DNA of 64,000 nucleotides from Maribacter sp. (GTDB lineage: Bacteria > Bacteroidota > Bacteroidia > Flavobacteriales > Flavobacteriaceae): positions 124,001 to 188,000 of the forward strand of contig DRFI01000029.1 of the NCBI GenBank assembly GCA_011050675.1. Direction: 5' to 3'. The translations under genes and the position numbers were made by a program. Position 1 is the stretch's first letter, and every line of letters starts with the position of its first letter. Below are positions 43,423 to 52,733 of the stretch, one piece after another. The notes under the pieces are model-generated. The model did not search any database. It was not told the DNA's origin and saw only the letters and a program-made list of their open reading frames with translations.

Positions 43423-44883
43423 ATGAAAAAGGGCAAATGGTTGCTATTTTTTGCACTAATTCTTACCGCAATTACATTTGCTCAAGACGTAGACATAACT
43501 CAACCCTTAGAAAGTACAACAGATACTATCTTGGTAGAAGATGTAGCTACCGCAAGTGTTATAGGTATGGAGCCAAATGAAGGGTTTTCTCTAAACAGTT
43601 TAGGTAGAGGTGTTCTGGGGATGGCGGTGTTATTACTTTTAGCATTCTTATTCAGCTCTAACAGAAGAGCTATAAACTGGAAAACAGTTGGCGTAGGGCT
43701 AGCCTTGCAATTGGTTATCGCTATTGGTGTTCTTAAAATACCATTTGTACAATTGGTTTTTGAACAAATAGGAAGAATTTTTGTGAGTATCCTAGAATTT
43801 ACCCGTGCAGGTAGTAAATTTCTTTTTGAAGGTCTTGTAGTAGATACAGGAACTTTTGGATATATTTTCGCCTTTCAAGTACTTCCAACTATCATATTTT
43901 TCTCCGCATTAACCTCCTTATTATTCTATTTAGGATTGATACAAAAGGTTGTAAAATGGTTAGCCTGGATGCTGTCTAAAACATTAGGAATCTCCGGACC
44001 AGAAAGTCTTTCCGTTGCAGGAAACATTTTCCTCGGACAGACCGAAGCTCCATTATTAATAAAGGCATACTTAGAAAAAATGACCCGCTCTGAAATTTTA
44101 CTCGTCATGATTGGCGGTATGGCTACGGTTGCCGGAGCAGTTTTAGCTGCCTACATAGGGTTTTTAGGCGGTGAAGATGAGCTTTTACAATTAGTATTCG
44201 CCAAGCATTTATTAGCAGCCTCTGTTATGGCAGCACCCGGAGCAATAGTTATCTCCAAAATGTTATACCCACAAACTGAAGAAGTGAATAGCGATGTACA
44301 TGTTTCATCAGAAAAGATAGGAGCCAATGTACTTGATGCAATTGCTAACGGTACTACAGAAGGTTTAAGATTAGCTGTTAATGTTGGAGCTATGCTTTTA
44401 GTTTTCGTTGCAATTATTGCAATGGTCAATGGAATTTTAGAGTGGACTGGAGATTTTACACACCTAAATTCATGGATAGCAGAAAATACCTCTTATTCGA
44501 AATTCTCTCTTGAAGCTATTTTAGGAACCATATTCGCACCATTAATGTGGTTAATTGGAGTTGCCAATGAAGACATTATGCTTATGGGTCAATTGCTAGG
44601 TATAAAGTTGGTTGCCAGTGAATTTGTTGGCTATATACAATTGGCAGAGTTAAAAGATTTAGCTCTTGGAGCTAATTTAACTTATAACAAATCTGTAATT
44701 ATGGCAACATATATGCTATGTGGATTTGCTAATTTTGCCTCTATAGGTATTCAAATTGGTGGTATTGGATCACTTGCTCCAGGGCAAAGAAAGACTTTAT
44801 CTGAATTTGGGATGAAGGCTGTACTTGGTGGATCTTTAGCCTCTTTGCTTTCCGCTACGATTGCTGGTATGATCCTAGGATAA
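43423..44883 (+). CDS. CNT-family nucleoside transporter
   Basis: The 486-residue integral membrane protein has an N-terminal signal-like segment and a short periplasmic part (about 20-65). The NupC-type core contains LSVAGNIFLGQTEAPLLIKA and GFANFASIGIQIGGIGSLAP. It imports nucleosides using an ion gradient. The signal-like N-terminal stretch and extra segment (about 60 residues) are longer than E. coli NupC. It lies between the bifunctional nuclease gene and thyA; nucleoside uptake fits the salvage genes elsewhere in the window. Confidence 0.92.
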   Translation: MKKGKWLLFFALILTAITFAQDVDITQPLESTTDTILVEDVATASVIGMEPNEGFSLNSLGRGVLGMAVLLLLAFLFSSNRRAINWKTVGVGLALQLVIAIGVLKIPFVQLVFEQIGRIFVSILEFTRAGSKFLFEGLVVDTGTFGYIFAFQVLPTIIFFSALTSLLFYLGLIQKVVKWLAWMLSKTLGISGPESLSVAGNIFLGQTEAPLLIKAYLEKMTRSEILLVMIGGMATVAGAVLAAYIGFLGGEDELLQLVFAKHLLAASVMAAPGAIVISKMLYPQTEEVNSDVHVSSEKIGANVLDAIANGTTEGLRLAVNVGAMLLVFVAIIAMVNGILEWTGDFTHLNSWIAENTSYSKFSLEAILGTIFAPLMWLIGVANEDIMLMGQLLGIKLVASEFVGYIQLAELKDLALGANLTYNKSVIMATYMLCGFANFASIGIQIGGIGSLAPGQRKTLSEFGMKAVLGGSLASLLSATIAGMILG

Positions 44884-44957
44884 TCTTCAATTCTATTTTA
44901 GTTAATAAATTCTAATAACCCTTATTGCTATTTCTGTGCAAAAAATCATCTAAATGG

Positions 44958-44965
44958 TATTTTTG
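44958..44965 (+). promoter_or_regulatory. Predicted -7 element of thyA
   Basis: TATTTTTG matches TAnnTTTG, 26 bp before the thyA ATG. Confidence 0.5.
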
Positions 44966-44991
44966 CAAAGCGTTTACATAATACTATTTCT

Positions 44992-45816
44992 ATGAAACAA
45001 TACCATGACCTTTTAAAACATGTTCTTAAAGAAGGAAACCAAAAAGGTGACCGCACAGGAACCGGAACTAAAAGTGTTTTTGGGTATCAGATGAGATTTG
45101 ACCTCAGCGAAGGTTTCCCAATGATTACTACTAAAAAACTACATTTAAAATCTATCGTATATGAGTTACTATGGTTTTTAAAAGGCGATACCAATATTAA
45201 GTACTTACAAGAAAACGGTGTTCGTATTTGGAATGAATGGGCTGATGAACATGGAGACTTAGGTCCTGTTTATGGTCACCAATGGCGCAACTGGAACGAT
45301 GATGAAATTGACCAGATCAAAGAAATCGTTCATTCCTTAAAAACGAATCCTAACAGTAGAAGAATGTTAGTATCTGCTTGGAACCCTAGTGTGTTACCAG
45401 ATAATTCTAAAACTTTTTCTGAAAATGTAGCAGATGGCAAAGCGGCATTACCACCTTGCCACGCATTCTTTCAATTTTACGTTGCCGACGGCAAACTGTC
45501 TTGCCAACTTTACCAACGTAGTGCAGATATATTTTTAGGCGTGCCGTTCAATATTGCATCTTATGCTTTATTCACTATGATGATGGCACAAGTATGTGGT
45601 TACGAGGCTGGTGATTTTATTCACACATTCGGTGATGCGCATATTTACAATAATCATATGGAGCAGGTAGAGTTGCAATTGAGTAGAGAGCCTAGAGCTT
45701 TACCTAAAATGAAAATTAATCCTGAGATCAAAAATATTTTCGATTTCAAATTTGAAGATTTTTCATTAGAAGAGTACAACCCACACCCTCACATAAAAGG
45801 GAAAGTAGCTATATAA
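44992..45816 (+). CDS. thyA: Thymidylate synthase
   Basis: The 274-residue protein has the ThyA features: [36 protein letters not shown], the catalytic Cys in [12 protein letters not shown], and [19 protein letters not shown]. It methylates dUMP to dTMP and yields dihydrofolate, recycled by the DHFR encoded at 51442. Length is typical. It appears monocistronic with its own promoter. Confidence 0.97.
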   Translation: MKQYHDLLKHVLKEGNQKGDRTGTGTKSVFGYQMRFDLSEGFPMITTKKLHLKSIVYELLWFLKGDTNIKYLQENGVRIWNEWADEHGDLGPVYGHQWRNWNDDEIDQIKEIVHSLKTNPNSRRMLVSAWNPSVLPDNSKTFSENVADGKAALPPCHAFFQFYVADGKLSCQLYQRSADIFLGVPFNIASYALFTMMMAQVCGYEAGDFIHTFGDAHIYNNHMEQVELQLSREPRALPKMKINPEIKNIFDFKFEDFSLEEYNPHPHIKGKVAI

Positions 45817-45873
45817 TTTCTTTTTTTTAATTATTTCAAAAACTGACTTTATCAACAAGTGTCCTCTGCTTTC

Positions 45874-47094
45874 ATGAATAAATTGTTTTTTAGTATTTTA
45901 ATGATTACCTGTTGGATTCTACCAACTTGTGCTCAAGTGAACTTTGAAAAGGGTTACTATATAAATAATCTCAATGAAAGAATAGAAGGTTTTATACAGA
46001 ATAACGCAGCCAGAACCAATCCTACCTACCTTTGGTATAAATCTTCACAGAATGGTGATGACATAAAACTTTCCATAAACGATGTTAAACAATTTGAAAT
46101 CTATAACTATACCAAATTCATTAGAGTTTCAACGAAAATCGACCAATCAAGCCAAAGTATAAATACTATAGACAAAAGCTGGAAACCTATACTAGAAAAC
46201 AAAACAGTATTTGTAAAGTCAATTATTGAAGGTAAAGCCAATTTATATTCTCACACCAATAGCACCCGCGAACTCTTCTTTTTCAGTACAGATAGTTCTG
46301 AAATTACACAATTGATATTCAAGCGCTATTTAAAGGATAAAAATAATCTTAGTGAGAATAATACATTCAGAAAACAATTATTAAAAAACCTCTCATGTCC
46401 AAGCTTCAATTTTGAAAAAATGCAAAGGGTCGCTTATTCTAAAAAAAGCCTCAAAAGCATAATTAAAGAATATAACACATGTATTGGGCACGAGTCTGTG
46501 ATTTTTGACAAGCCAATAGGAATAACAAAACTACGCTTAACATTAAGACCAAGATGGAATAGTTCTTCAACTACTACACCTATCCCAGTGGTCCCTTCCG
46601 CAAATTTAACAATGAATAAAAAGCAAAGTTTTGGACTGGGGATTGAAACAGAACTGATATTACCTATAAATAGAAATAAGTGGAGTTTAATTGCCGAGGC
46701 AGTGTACCAGAAATACAATTCTAAAAATTCATATGAGAATAATAATATTTCAGGAGGTATTGTAAATGCTAAATTAACGTATTCATCTATTGAATTGCCT
46801 ATTGGTTTTAGGCACTATATCTTTTTAAATGAGCATTCAAAACTATTTATAAATACTGCCTATATTTTTGATTTCACTTTAGAAAATGAAGTTGAATTTA
46901 CAAGAAATGACGGCAGTATAATACGTGACTCCAGATTTACTACGCTTGGCAGTTTATCTGCTGGAATAGGCTATAAATACCTTGACAAATTAAGTTTAGA
47001 ATTAAGGAATTTGACAATCTCCAATCGATCAATTAATTATTCGAACTCTGAATTCAATAGTATATCAATAATATTCGGCTATACTTTTCTATAA
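45874..47094 (+). CDS. Putative outer-membrane beta-barrel protein
   Basis: The 406-residue protein has a signal peptide (MNKLFFSILMITCWILPTCAQ). An N-terminal domain follows with segments such as GYYINNLNERIEGFIQNNA and YLWYKSSQNGDDIKLSINDV. The C-terminal half (about 220-406) has amphipathic strands ending in ISIIFGYTFL, the aromatic end of many barrel proteins. The frame opens at a GTG (45859), but the ATG at 45874 gives the better signal. I do not recognise the exact family; a Bacteroidota porin-like fold is inferred. Confidence 0.7.
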   Translation: MNKLFFSILMITCWILPTCAQVNFEKGYYINNLNERIEGFIQNNAARTNPTYLWYKSSQNGDDIKLSINDVKQFEIYNYTKFIRVSTKIDQSSQSINTIDKSWKPILENKTVFVKSIIEGKANLYSHTNSTRELFFFSTDSSEITQLIFKRYLKDKNNLSENNTFRKQLLKNLSCPSFNFEKMQRVAYSKKSLKSIIKEYNTCIGHESVIFDKPIGITKLRLTLRPRWNSSSTTTPIPVVPSANLTMNKKQSFGLGIETELILPINRNKWSLIAEAVYQKYNSKNSYENNNISGGIVNAKLTYSSIELPIGFRHYIFLNEHSKLFINTAYIFDFTLENEVEFTRNDGSIIRDSRFTTLGSLSAGIGYKYLDKLSLELRNLTISNRSINYSNSEFNSISIIFGYTFL

Positions 47095-47237
47095 TTATTA
47101 ATTGCACCGTCGAGCAATCAAATCGATATCAAGCATATTCTATATTGCTTTAAATAGTTCAATAGTATCAATTTCTTAATTCATCGAGCTAATTCCGTTT
47201 GTCCAATTTTATTTATCTTACGATAAAAATTGTTTTC

Positions 47238-48398
47238 ATGGTTAGTACTGATACGCTCTTAGATTTCTTTTTAGAAACTAGAGCCCGAACCGAGGTAATT
47301 TGTAAGCCTCTTGAAATTGAAGATTATGTGGTACAACCTATAATTGACGTTTCCCCTCCAAAATGGCATTTAGGCCATACAACTTGGTTTTTTGAAGAAT
47401 TCATTCTAAAAACATACGATAAATCATATCAAGTATTTGACGAAGATTTTTCTTTCGTCTTCAATAGCTACTACGAAACCGTAGGCAAACGTGTAGTACG
47501 TGCAGACCGTGGCAATCTGTCCAGACCTTCAGTAAAGAAGGTTTACGAATACAGACATTTTGTTACCGAAGCGATGAACAAGTTGCTACAAACAAACAAC
47601 GAGAGCACACTTTTAAATGTTCTAGAAATAGGAATACATCACGAAAAACAACATCAAGAATTACTTCTTACAGATATTAAATACATTTTAGGGAACAACC
47701 CTCTTTTGCCGAAATACTCCGATTCTATCCAAGAATACATTGCCGAAAAGGAAGTTCAAAATTGGATTGGAATGAGTGAAGGCATCTATGAAATAGGACA
47801 TAATTCTACCGACTTTTGTTTTGATAATGAATTAGGAAGACACAAAGTTTATCTACATGACTATCAAATTTCAAATAAGCTAGTTACGAATGCCGAATAT
47901 CTAGAATTCATAAAAGCTGATGGTTATAAACGTTTTGACCTTTGGCATGCTGCCGGTTGGGATTGGGTTCAACAAAACAATATGATATCACCTTTATATT
48001 GGCACGAAATTGACGGAGACTGGTATTATTATAGTCTTAAAGGATTAACTAAAGTAGATTTAGAAGCGCCTGTAACGCATATTTCATATTTTGAAGCATT
48101 TGCCTTTGCTCAATATAAAAGCTGCCGTTTACCTACCGAGTTTGAGTGGGAAGCCGCACAAAACCAATTTAATTGGGGACAACGCTGGGAATGGACAGAA
48201 AGTGCTTACTTACCCTACCCTAATTACAAAAAAGTTGATGGTGCTTTAGGAGAATATAATGGCAAATTTATGGTCAACCAAAAGGTTCTAAGAGGCAGTT
48301 CTATAGCCACACCAAAGAACCACGCGAGGCACACCTATCGCAATTTTTTTCAAACAGATTTAAAATGGCAGTTCACCGGTATTAGGTTAGCCAAATAA
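47238..48398 (+). CDS. egtB: Ergothioneine biosynthesis protein EgtB (hercynine sulfoxide synthase)
   Basis: The 386-residue protein has an N-terminal DinB-like domain (WHLGHTTWFFEEF and IHHEKQHQELLL, carrying the three-histidine iron site). A C-terminal FGE-sulfatase-like domain follows (LHDYQISNKLVTNAEYLEFI, CRLPTEFEWEAA, LRGSSIATPKNHARHTYRNF). It joins hercynine to a thiol with O2. No EgtA or EgtC is in the window, so cysteine might serve as donor, but that is inference. The ATG at 47238-47240 is preferred over an upstream TTG at 47199. egtD follows 16 bp downstream. Confidence 0.93.
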   Translation: MVSTDTLLDFFLETRARTEVICKPLEIEDYVVQPIIDVSPPKWHLGHTTWFFEEFILKTYDKSYQVFDEDFSFVFNSYYETVGKRVVRADRGNLSRPSVKKVYEYRHFVTEAMNKLLQTNNESTLLNVLEIGIHHEKQHQELLLTDIKYILGNNPLLPKYSDSIQEYIAEKEVQNWIGMSEGIYEIGHNSTDFCFDNELGRHKVYLHDYQISNKLVTNAEYLEFIKADGYKRFDLWHAAGWDWVQQNNMISPLYWHEIDGDWYYYSLKGLTKVDLEAPVTHISYFEAFAFAQYKSCRLPTEFEWEAAQNQFNWGQRWEWTESAYLPYPNYKKVDGALGEYNGKFMVNQKVLRGSSIATPKNHARHTYRNFFQTDLKWQFTGIRLAK

Positions 48399-48414
48399 TT
48401 ACGACATATTACGT

Positions 48415-49383
48415 ATGCAAAACACAAAAACAACACTTACCAGTACCTCTGAGTTTGAAAAAGAAGTATATATAGGCTTAACCGATTACCCTAAACACTT
48501 GTCTTCCAAGTATTTTTACGATAAGAAAGGTGACAAACTTTTTCAAGATATAATGGCTATGCCTACATACTATCTAACGGATTGTGAGTATGAAATCTTA
48601 GAAGATAATAAAGAGGAAATTACAAATTTATTCACCGAATTTGGAGCTTTTGACTTAATAGAGCTTGGTGCAGGAGACGGTAAAAAGACCAAAATTCTAC
48701 TTAAAGAATTTAGTGACAAAAACGTAGATTTCACTTATGTCCCAATCGACATAAGTGATAATGCCTTAAATCAACTTCATAATTCGATTGAAAAAGAACT
48801 GCCAGAAATTAAAGTTCATCCTTTTCAAGGAACCTATTTTGAGGCTCTAGAAGACATAAACAATCGCAAGAATAGAAAAGTAATTTTATTCTTAGGCTCT
48901 AACATTGGCAATTTAGAACATGACCAAGCAAAAGGGTTCATGAAAAAAATTCAAGAATTAATGCAGCCTGAAGATTTGCTTTTTATGGGATTTGACCAAA
49001 AGAAAAATCCGCAGACTATTTTAGATGCCTATAATGATCAAGAAGGTGTTACTGCAGCGTTCAACAAAAACGTACTTGCACGAATAAACACTGAATTGAA
49101 TGCGAATTTTGATTTAGATAAATTTCTACATTGGGAAGTCTACAATCCAGAAACAGGCTCTGCAAAAAGCTATTTGGTTTCCAAAATTGAACAGGATGTA
49201 AAAATTGAAGCATTAGATTTAAATGTTGCTTTTAAGCCATGGGAAACTATACATACAGAAATTTCGCAGAAATATGATGATGAAATAATTAATTGGCTTG
49301 CTAAAGAATCGGGGTTAGAAATGACAACAGCCTATCAATCTAAGGTATATGGGTATAAAAATTGTGTCTTTAAAAAGGCATAG
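48415..49383 (+). CDS. egtD: L-histidine N(alpha)-methyltransferase EgtD
   Basis: The 322-residue protein has YLTDCEYEIL at the N-terminal and IELGAGDGKKTKILL as the SAM-binding motif. VILFLGSNIGNLEHDQAKGF and VYNPETGSAKSYLVS fit EgtD. It trimethylates histidine to hercynine, the EgtB substrate. It is the second gene of the egtBD unit, followed by a strong terminator. SAM use links it to the methionine genes of the window. Confidence 0.95.
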   Translation: MQNTKTTLTSTSEFEKEVYIGLTDYPKHLSSKYFYDKKGDKLFQDIMAMPTYYLTDCEYEILEDNKEEITNLFTEFGAFDLIELGAGDGKKTKILLKEFSDKNVDFTYVPIDISDNALNQLHNSIEKELPEIKVHPFQGTYFEALEDINNRKNRKVILFLGSNIGNLEHDQAKGFMKKIQELMQPEDLLFMGFDQKKNPQTILDAYNDQEGVTAAFNKNVLARINTELNANFDLDKFLHWEVYNPETGSAKSYLVSKIEQDVKIEALDLNVAFKPWETIHTEISQKYDDEIINWLAKESGLEMTTAYQSKVYGYKNCVFKKA

Positions 49384-49404
49384 TCTATACCATAAATTAT
49401 TAAA

Positions 49405-49441
49405 TAAAAAAGCCCGCTATTTACAATAGCAGGCTTTTTTT
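49405..49441. terminator. Bidirectional terminator after egtD
   Basis: AGCCCGCTATT/AATAGCAGGCT (one mismatch) with A and T runs on both sides. It serves egtD and the converging CBM48 gene. Confidence 0.85.
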
Positions 49442-49458
49442 ATATTGAAATTCTTAGT

Positions 49459-49755
49459 TTATAATTCTAAAACAGCATTTTCTGATCCAGCAAAATCATT
49501 CCATTGGAAACGATCAGCTTCAGCATCGTTTATATATTCTCCATCCACAATATACTTGAATTCGAATGAATTCTCTTTTGGAAGATCGAAAGTTCCTTTA
49601 AAAGAACCATTCTTTTGTTTCTTTAATTCGCTCTTTTTTGCGTTCCAATTATTGAAATCGCCTACAACAGCTACTTTTTTTGCATCGTCGGTAGGTACTG
49701 TAAAGGTAACCTTACACACTGGCTTGGTCTTTAGATATTTTTTTGCAATTGCCAT
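49459..49755 (-). CDS. Small CBM48/AMPK-type glycogen-binding domain protein
   Basis: The 98-residue protein is a single isoamylase early-set (CBM48) domain: VTFTVPTDDAKKVAVVGDFN, WNAKKSELKKQKNG, and FEFKYIVDGEYINDAEAD. Such stand-alone domains bind glycogen or starch-like glucans in plant, fungal and bacterial relatives. Its role here is unknown. It is a single gene, convergent with egtD. Confidence 0.88.
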   Translation of the reverse strand: MAIAKKYLKTKPVCKVTFTVPTDDAKKVAVVGDFNNWNAKKSELKKQKNGSFKGTFDLPKENSFEFKYIVDGEYINDAEADRFQWNDFAGSENAVLEL

Positions 49756-49903
49756 GATTATTAATTTAATATTTAAGACAAAACTAGTACAATAAAATAC
49801 TCATTTCCAACACCTAAGAGATTTTTATGAATTCCGTAATAAATAAGCATTTTATAATCATTCAATGAAATATAATCCTACAAAATTATTTTATTAGGAA
49901 TCT

Positions 49904-50989
49904 CTACTTATCTGTTTTTAAGATTTTTACAATTGTATCAATGTCAGCTTCTGTATTATAAAAATGAAAACTTAAACGTATACCATCACCTCGTTGGGCA
50001 CAAAACACATCATTGTCTTTCAATTTTTGAAAAGTTGCTTCATTAGCCTTAATATTGAAAATGGTACTGTGCCTTTTCCTTTCAACAACCTCATCCGACA
50101 AAAGTCCTAATTTTTGAAATTCACATTTCGCATACTCAGATAATTTGCGGTTATGTTCGGAAATTTTATCCATCCCTATTCTTTCGAAATAATCAATGGA
50201 AAATTTTAAACTACCGAAATTTAAAGATGATAGATGACCAGGCTCAAAACGTTTAGCGAACCTTACAGTATCCATTTTTTCCAAATCACCATCAGCAGCA
50301 TTAAAGCCAATATTGTTAACTGAAAATTTATCTTTTATTTGATCTGAAAACAACATAAAACCGTTTCCATAACCTGCCAACAACCATTTGTAAGCACTAC
50401 TACCTAAAACATCTATTCCTGAATTTTCAAAATCAAAAGTAGTACTGCCACAAAATTGTGTACCATCGGCTATGATAATTAAACTAGGATATTGTTTTTT
50501 CAATTCTTTTAAAAAATCAAGATCAATAGCAAACCCGTTAAGCCATTGCACTAGACTTAGTGCCAAGACATCAATATGCTTATTTTCAACCGCATCTTTA
50601 ATTTGCTCTTCAATTGTAGCGGTCATTTGTAAATATTCGATTTCAAAATTTCTATTCTCAAAACCCCAATTAAGCGAGGGATAATCGTTTTCCAAAAGAA
50701 GTATTTTTTTCTTTTGATCCAACCCCTCCAACAAAACGTTAAGTCCGGTAGAGAAATTATTCACTAATGCTACGTTATTTCTTTTACAATTAAAGAACTT
50801 AGCTACTGTAGAACGAGTATCTGAAACCACCTTTAATGATTTCTCTCGCATATCGCTGCCATATATTAGAAAATCTAAATCGTGCTCCTGTCGCCAATCT
50901 AACAACGATTCATACAACAAACCATATACCGCTGTATTAGCATATATTCCTTTTCTTAAAACGGGAAATTCCTTTCTAAATTTTTCCAT
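49904..50989 (-). CDS. Class V aminotransferase-like PLP enzyme
   Basis: The 361-residue protein has the class V fold: IYANTAVYGLL at the N terminus, VALVNNFSTGLNVLLEG, IIADGTQFCGS (aspartate binding the PLP ring) and the Schiff-base lysine in SSAYKWLLAGYGNGF. Cysteine desulfurases, kynureninases and the ergothioneine lyase EgtE share this fold. A Cys-loop for NifS-type desulfuration is not clear. It lies 500 bp beyond egtD on the opposite strand, which makes an EgtE-like C-S lyase function possible. Function is not otherwise assignable. Confidence 0.8.
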   Translation of the reverse strand: MEKFRKEFPVLRKGIYANTAVYGLLYESLLDWRQEHDLDFLIYGSDMREKSLKVVSDTRSTVAKFFNCKRNNVALVNNFSTGLNVLLEGLDQKKKILLLENDYPSLNWGFENRNFEIEYLQMTATIEEQIKDAVENKHIDVLALSLVQWLNGFAIDLDFLKELKKQYPSLIIIADGTQFCGSTTFDFENSGIDVLGSSAYKWLLAGYGNGFMLFSDQIKDKFSVNNIGFNAADGDLEKMDTVRFAKRFEPGHLSSLNFGSLKFSIDYFERIGMDKISEHNRKLSEYAKCEFQKLGLLSDEVVERKRHSTIFNIKANEATFQKLKDNDVFCAQRGDGIRLSFHFYNTEADIDTIVKILKTDK

Positions 50990-51043
50990 TAGTTATAGCG
51001 TATTGTACAATTCCTGTATCTTTATACCAAAGATAAGAAGAGT

Positions 51044-51445
51044 ATGTTTTCTAAAAATAAAAACACCTCCAAATTAGATTTAGAACAGCATGAGCTATTA
51101 GAGAATGCTCAAAAAAGAGTTCGACAAAAGAAGCGCCTTTACACCCATTTTGTTGTCTTTTTAGTTGGCAGTGTGTTCTTGGTGCTCATTAATAAGATTT
51201 TAAAATACGGACAAGAATACAACTGGTTCATTTGGGCCATTACCTTTTGGGCATTCTTGTTTGTACTTCACATTTTTAATGTATTCATCACCAATAAATT
51301 CATGGGGCAAGATTGGGAACGTTCTCAACGAGAAAAATTAGTACAGAAACAAAAGGAGCGTATTGCCGTAATAGAGAAGGAAATTGAACAGAAGCAAGAA
51401 TTGCCAACCCCTATTGAAATGGAACCTAAAAAAAAATTGCTTTGA
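51044..51445 (+). CDS. 2TM domain-containing membrane protein
   Basis: The 133-residue protein has two membrane segments (about 38-56 and 66-88) with a short loop between. The N-terminal tail is polar and the C-terminal part (about 95-133) is charged and helical with coiled-coil-like Glu/Gln/Lys repeats. It belongs to the 2TM family of small membrane proteins, of unknown function. It overlaps the start of the DHFR gene by 4 bp (TTGA), so the two are translated in sequence. Confidence 0.85.
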   Translation: MFSKNKNTSKLDLEQHELLENAQKRVRQKKRLYTHFVVFLVGSVFLVLINKILKYGQEYNWFIWAITFWAFLFVLHIFNVFITNKFMGQDWERSQREKLVQKQKERIAVIEKEIEQKQELPTPIEMEPKKKLL

Positions 51446-51957
51446 GAACACTTATAATGATTGCTGCGGCAGCTGAAAATAATGCTTTAGGCAAAGACAA
51501 TGATTTACTTTGGCATTTGCCAGATGATTTTAAACGATTTAAAAAATTGACATCTGGACACAAAATTATTATGGGTAGAAAAACTTATGAAAGTTTCCCT
51601 AAGCCTCTACCAAATAGAACTCATATTATAATTACCAGAGATAAAAATTACATTGTAGAACATAAAGAATGTATAGTTGTTCATTCTTTAGATGAAGCTA
51701 TTGATTTAGTTAAAGAAGAAATTGCATTTATTATTGGCGGAGGAGAAATCTACAAGCAAGGTGAAAAACAATCTGATAAAATTGAACTTACCCGCGTACA
51801 TGCCACTTTTGAAGATGCCGATACATTCTTCCCAGAAATTGACGAAGAATACTGGATGCTGACTAAACAAGAGTTTCACCCAACAGATGAAAAACATAAG
51901 CTCTCTTTTACATATTTAACTTATGTAAAAAAAACAGACGCCCTTAAAAGTCTTTAA
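51442..51957 (+). CDS. folA: Dihydrofolate reductase
   Basis: The 171-residue protein has the DHFR signature: IAAAAENNALGKDNDLLWHLPDDFKRF, the GRKTYESFPKPLPNR stretch and IGGGEIYKQ. It reduces dihydrofolate from ThyA. The start is probably the TTG at 51442, overlapping the preceding TGA, because it supplies the first beta-strand. The ATG at 51457 would clip it. It overlaps the converging murI gene by 14 bp. Confidence 0.95.
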   Translation: MRTLIMIAAAAENNALGKDNDLLWHLPDDFKRFKKLTSGHKIIMGRKTYESFPKPLPNRTHIIITRDKNYIVEHKECIVVHSLDEAIDLVKEEIAFIIGGGEIYKQGEKQSDKIELTRVHATFEDADTFFPEIDEEYWMLTKQEFHPTDEKHKLSFTYLTYVKKTDALKSL

Positions 51958-52732
51958 ATGAAACATTAAAATTAGATATAGAGGAATTTAAAATAGTAGC
52001 AAGTACCTTTTCATCACCATTAGTATAAAATTGATGCTCGCCCAATTCTTCTTTACTGGTCAATAACTCATTTTTATCTAAAACCATTTTTGCTTGTCTA
52101 GCGACTGCCTGACCAGAATCTATTATAGTAACATGTTCTGGAAGCATCTTTTTCAACATAGGAATGAGATAGGGATAATGAGTGCAGCCTAAAACCAAAT
52201 AATCCATTCCTTTATCAAGCATTGGCATTATGTACTGCTCTAGAAGTTGATACAATTGCTCGCTTTCTAGATTACCATTTTCAATCATATCCACTAAACC
52301 AGTACCTCGTTGTTCTAATATAGTTATACCTGCGGCGTGATTTTTAGATGTGCTGTGAAACAAACTACTAGACAAGGTTCCTTTAGTTGCCAACACTCCT
52401 ACTATTTTAGATTTGCTATTTATAGCAGCGGGTTTTATAGCAGGTTCTATTCCAATAAAAGGTACATTATAATTCGATCTTAAATAATCTATGGCATTAG
52501 TCGTTGCTGTATTGCAAGCAACGACTATTAATTTACAGCCTTGGCTTAATAAATATTCTGTATTCTTAATACTCAGCTCTAGAATTCGCTTTTCAGATTT
52601 TTCGCCATAAGGTGCATTCTTACTATCCGCAAGATATATGCAACTCTCATACGGTAAAAGTTCTTGAATCTCACCCCAGATTGATGTACCTCCAATACCA
52701 GAATCAAAAATACCTATACGCCTATCATCCAT
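51944..52732 (-). CDS. murI: Glutamate racemase
   Basis: The 262-residue protein has IGIFDSGIGGTSI at the start. The two catalytic cysteines are in VVACNTATTNA and LGCTHYPYLIP. It makes D-glutamate for peptidoglycan. Length is typical. It lies 1 bp after the alkaline-phosphatase-like gene stop codon on the same strand, and its 3' end overlaps folA. Confidence 0.95.
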   Translation of the reverse strand: MDDRRIGIFDSGIGGTSIWGEIQELLPYESCIYLADSKNAPYGEKSEKRILELSIKNTEYLLSQGCKLIVVACNTATTNAIDYLRSNYNVPFIGIEPAIKPAAINSKSKIVGVLATKGTLSSSLFHSTSKNHAAGITILEQRGTGLVDMIENGNLESEQLYQLLEQYIMPMLDKGMDYLVLGCTHYPYLIPMLKKMLPEHVTIIDSGQAVARQAKMVLDKNELLTSKEELGEHQFYTNGDEKVLATILNSSISNFNVSFKDF

Positions 52733-52733
52733 A

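Noticed and set aside
51457-51459. ATG as the DHFR start
   Set aside because: It would remove part of the first beta-strand; the TTG at 51442 gives a full domain, though the ATG cannot be excluded.
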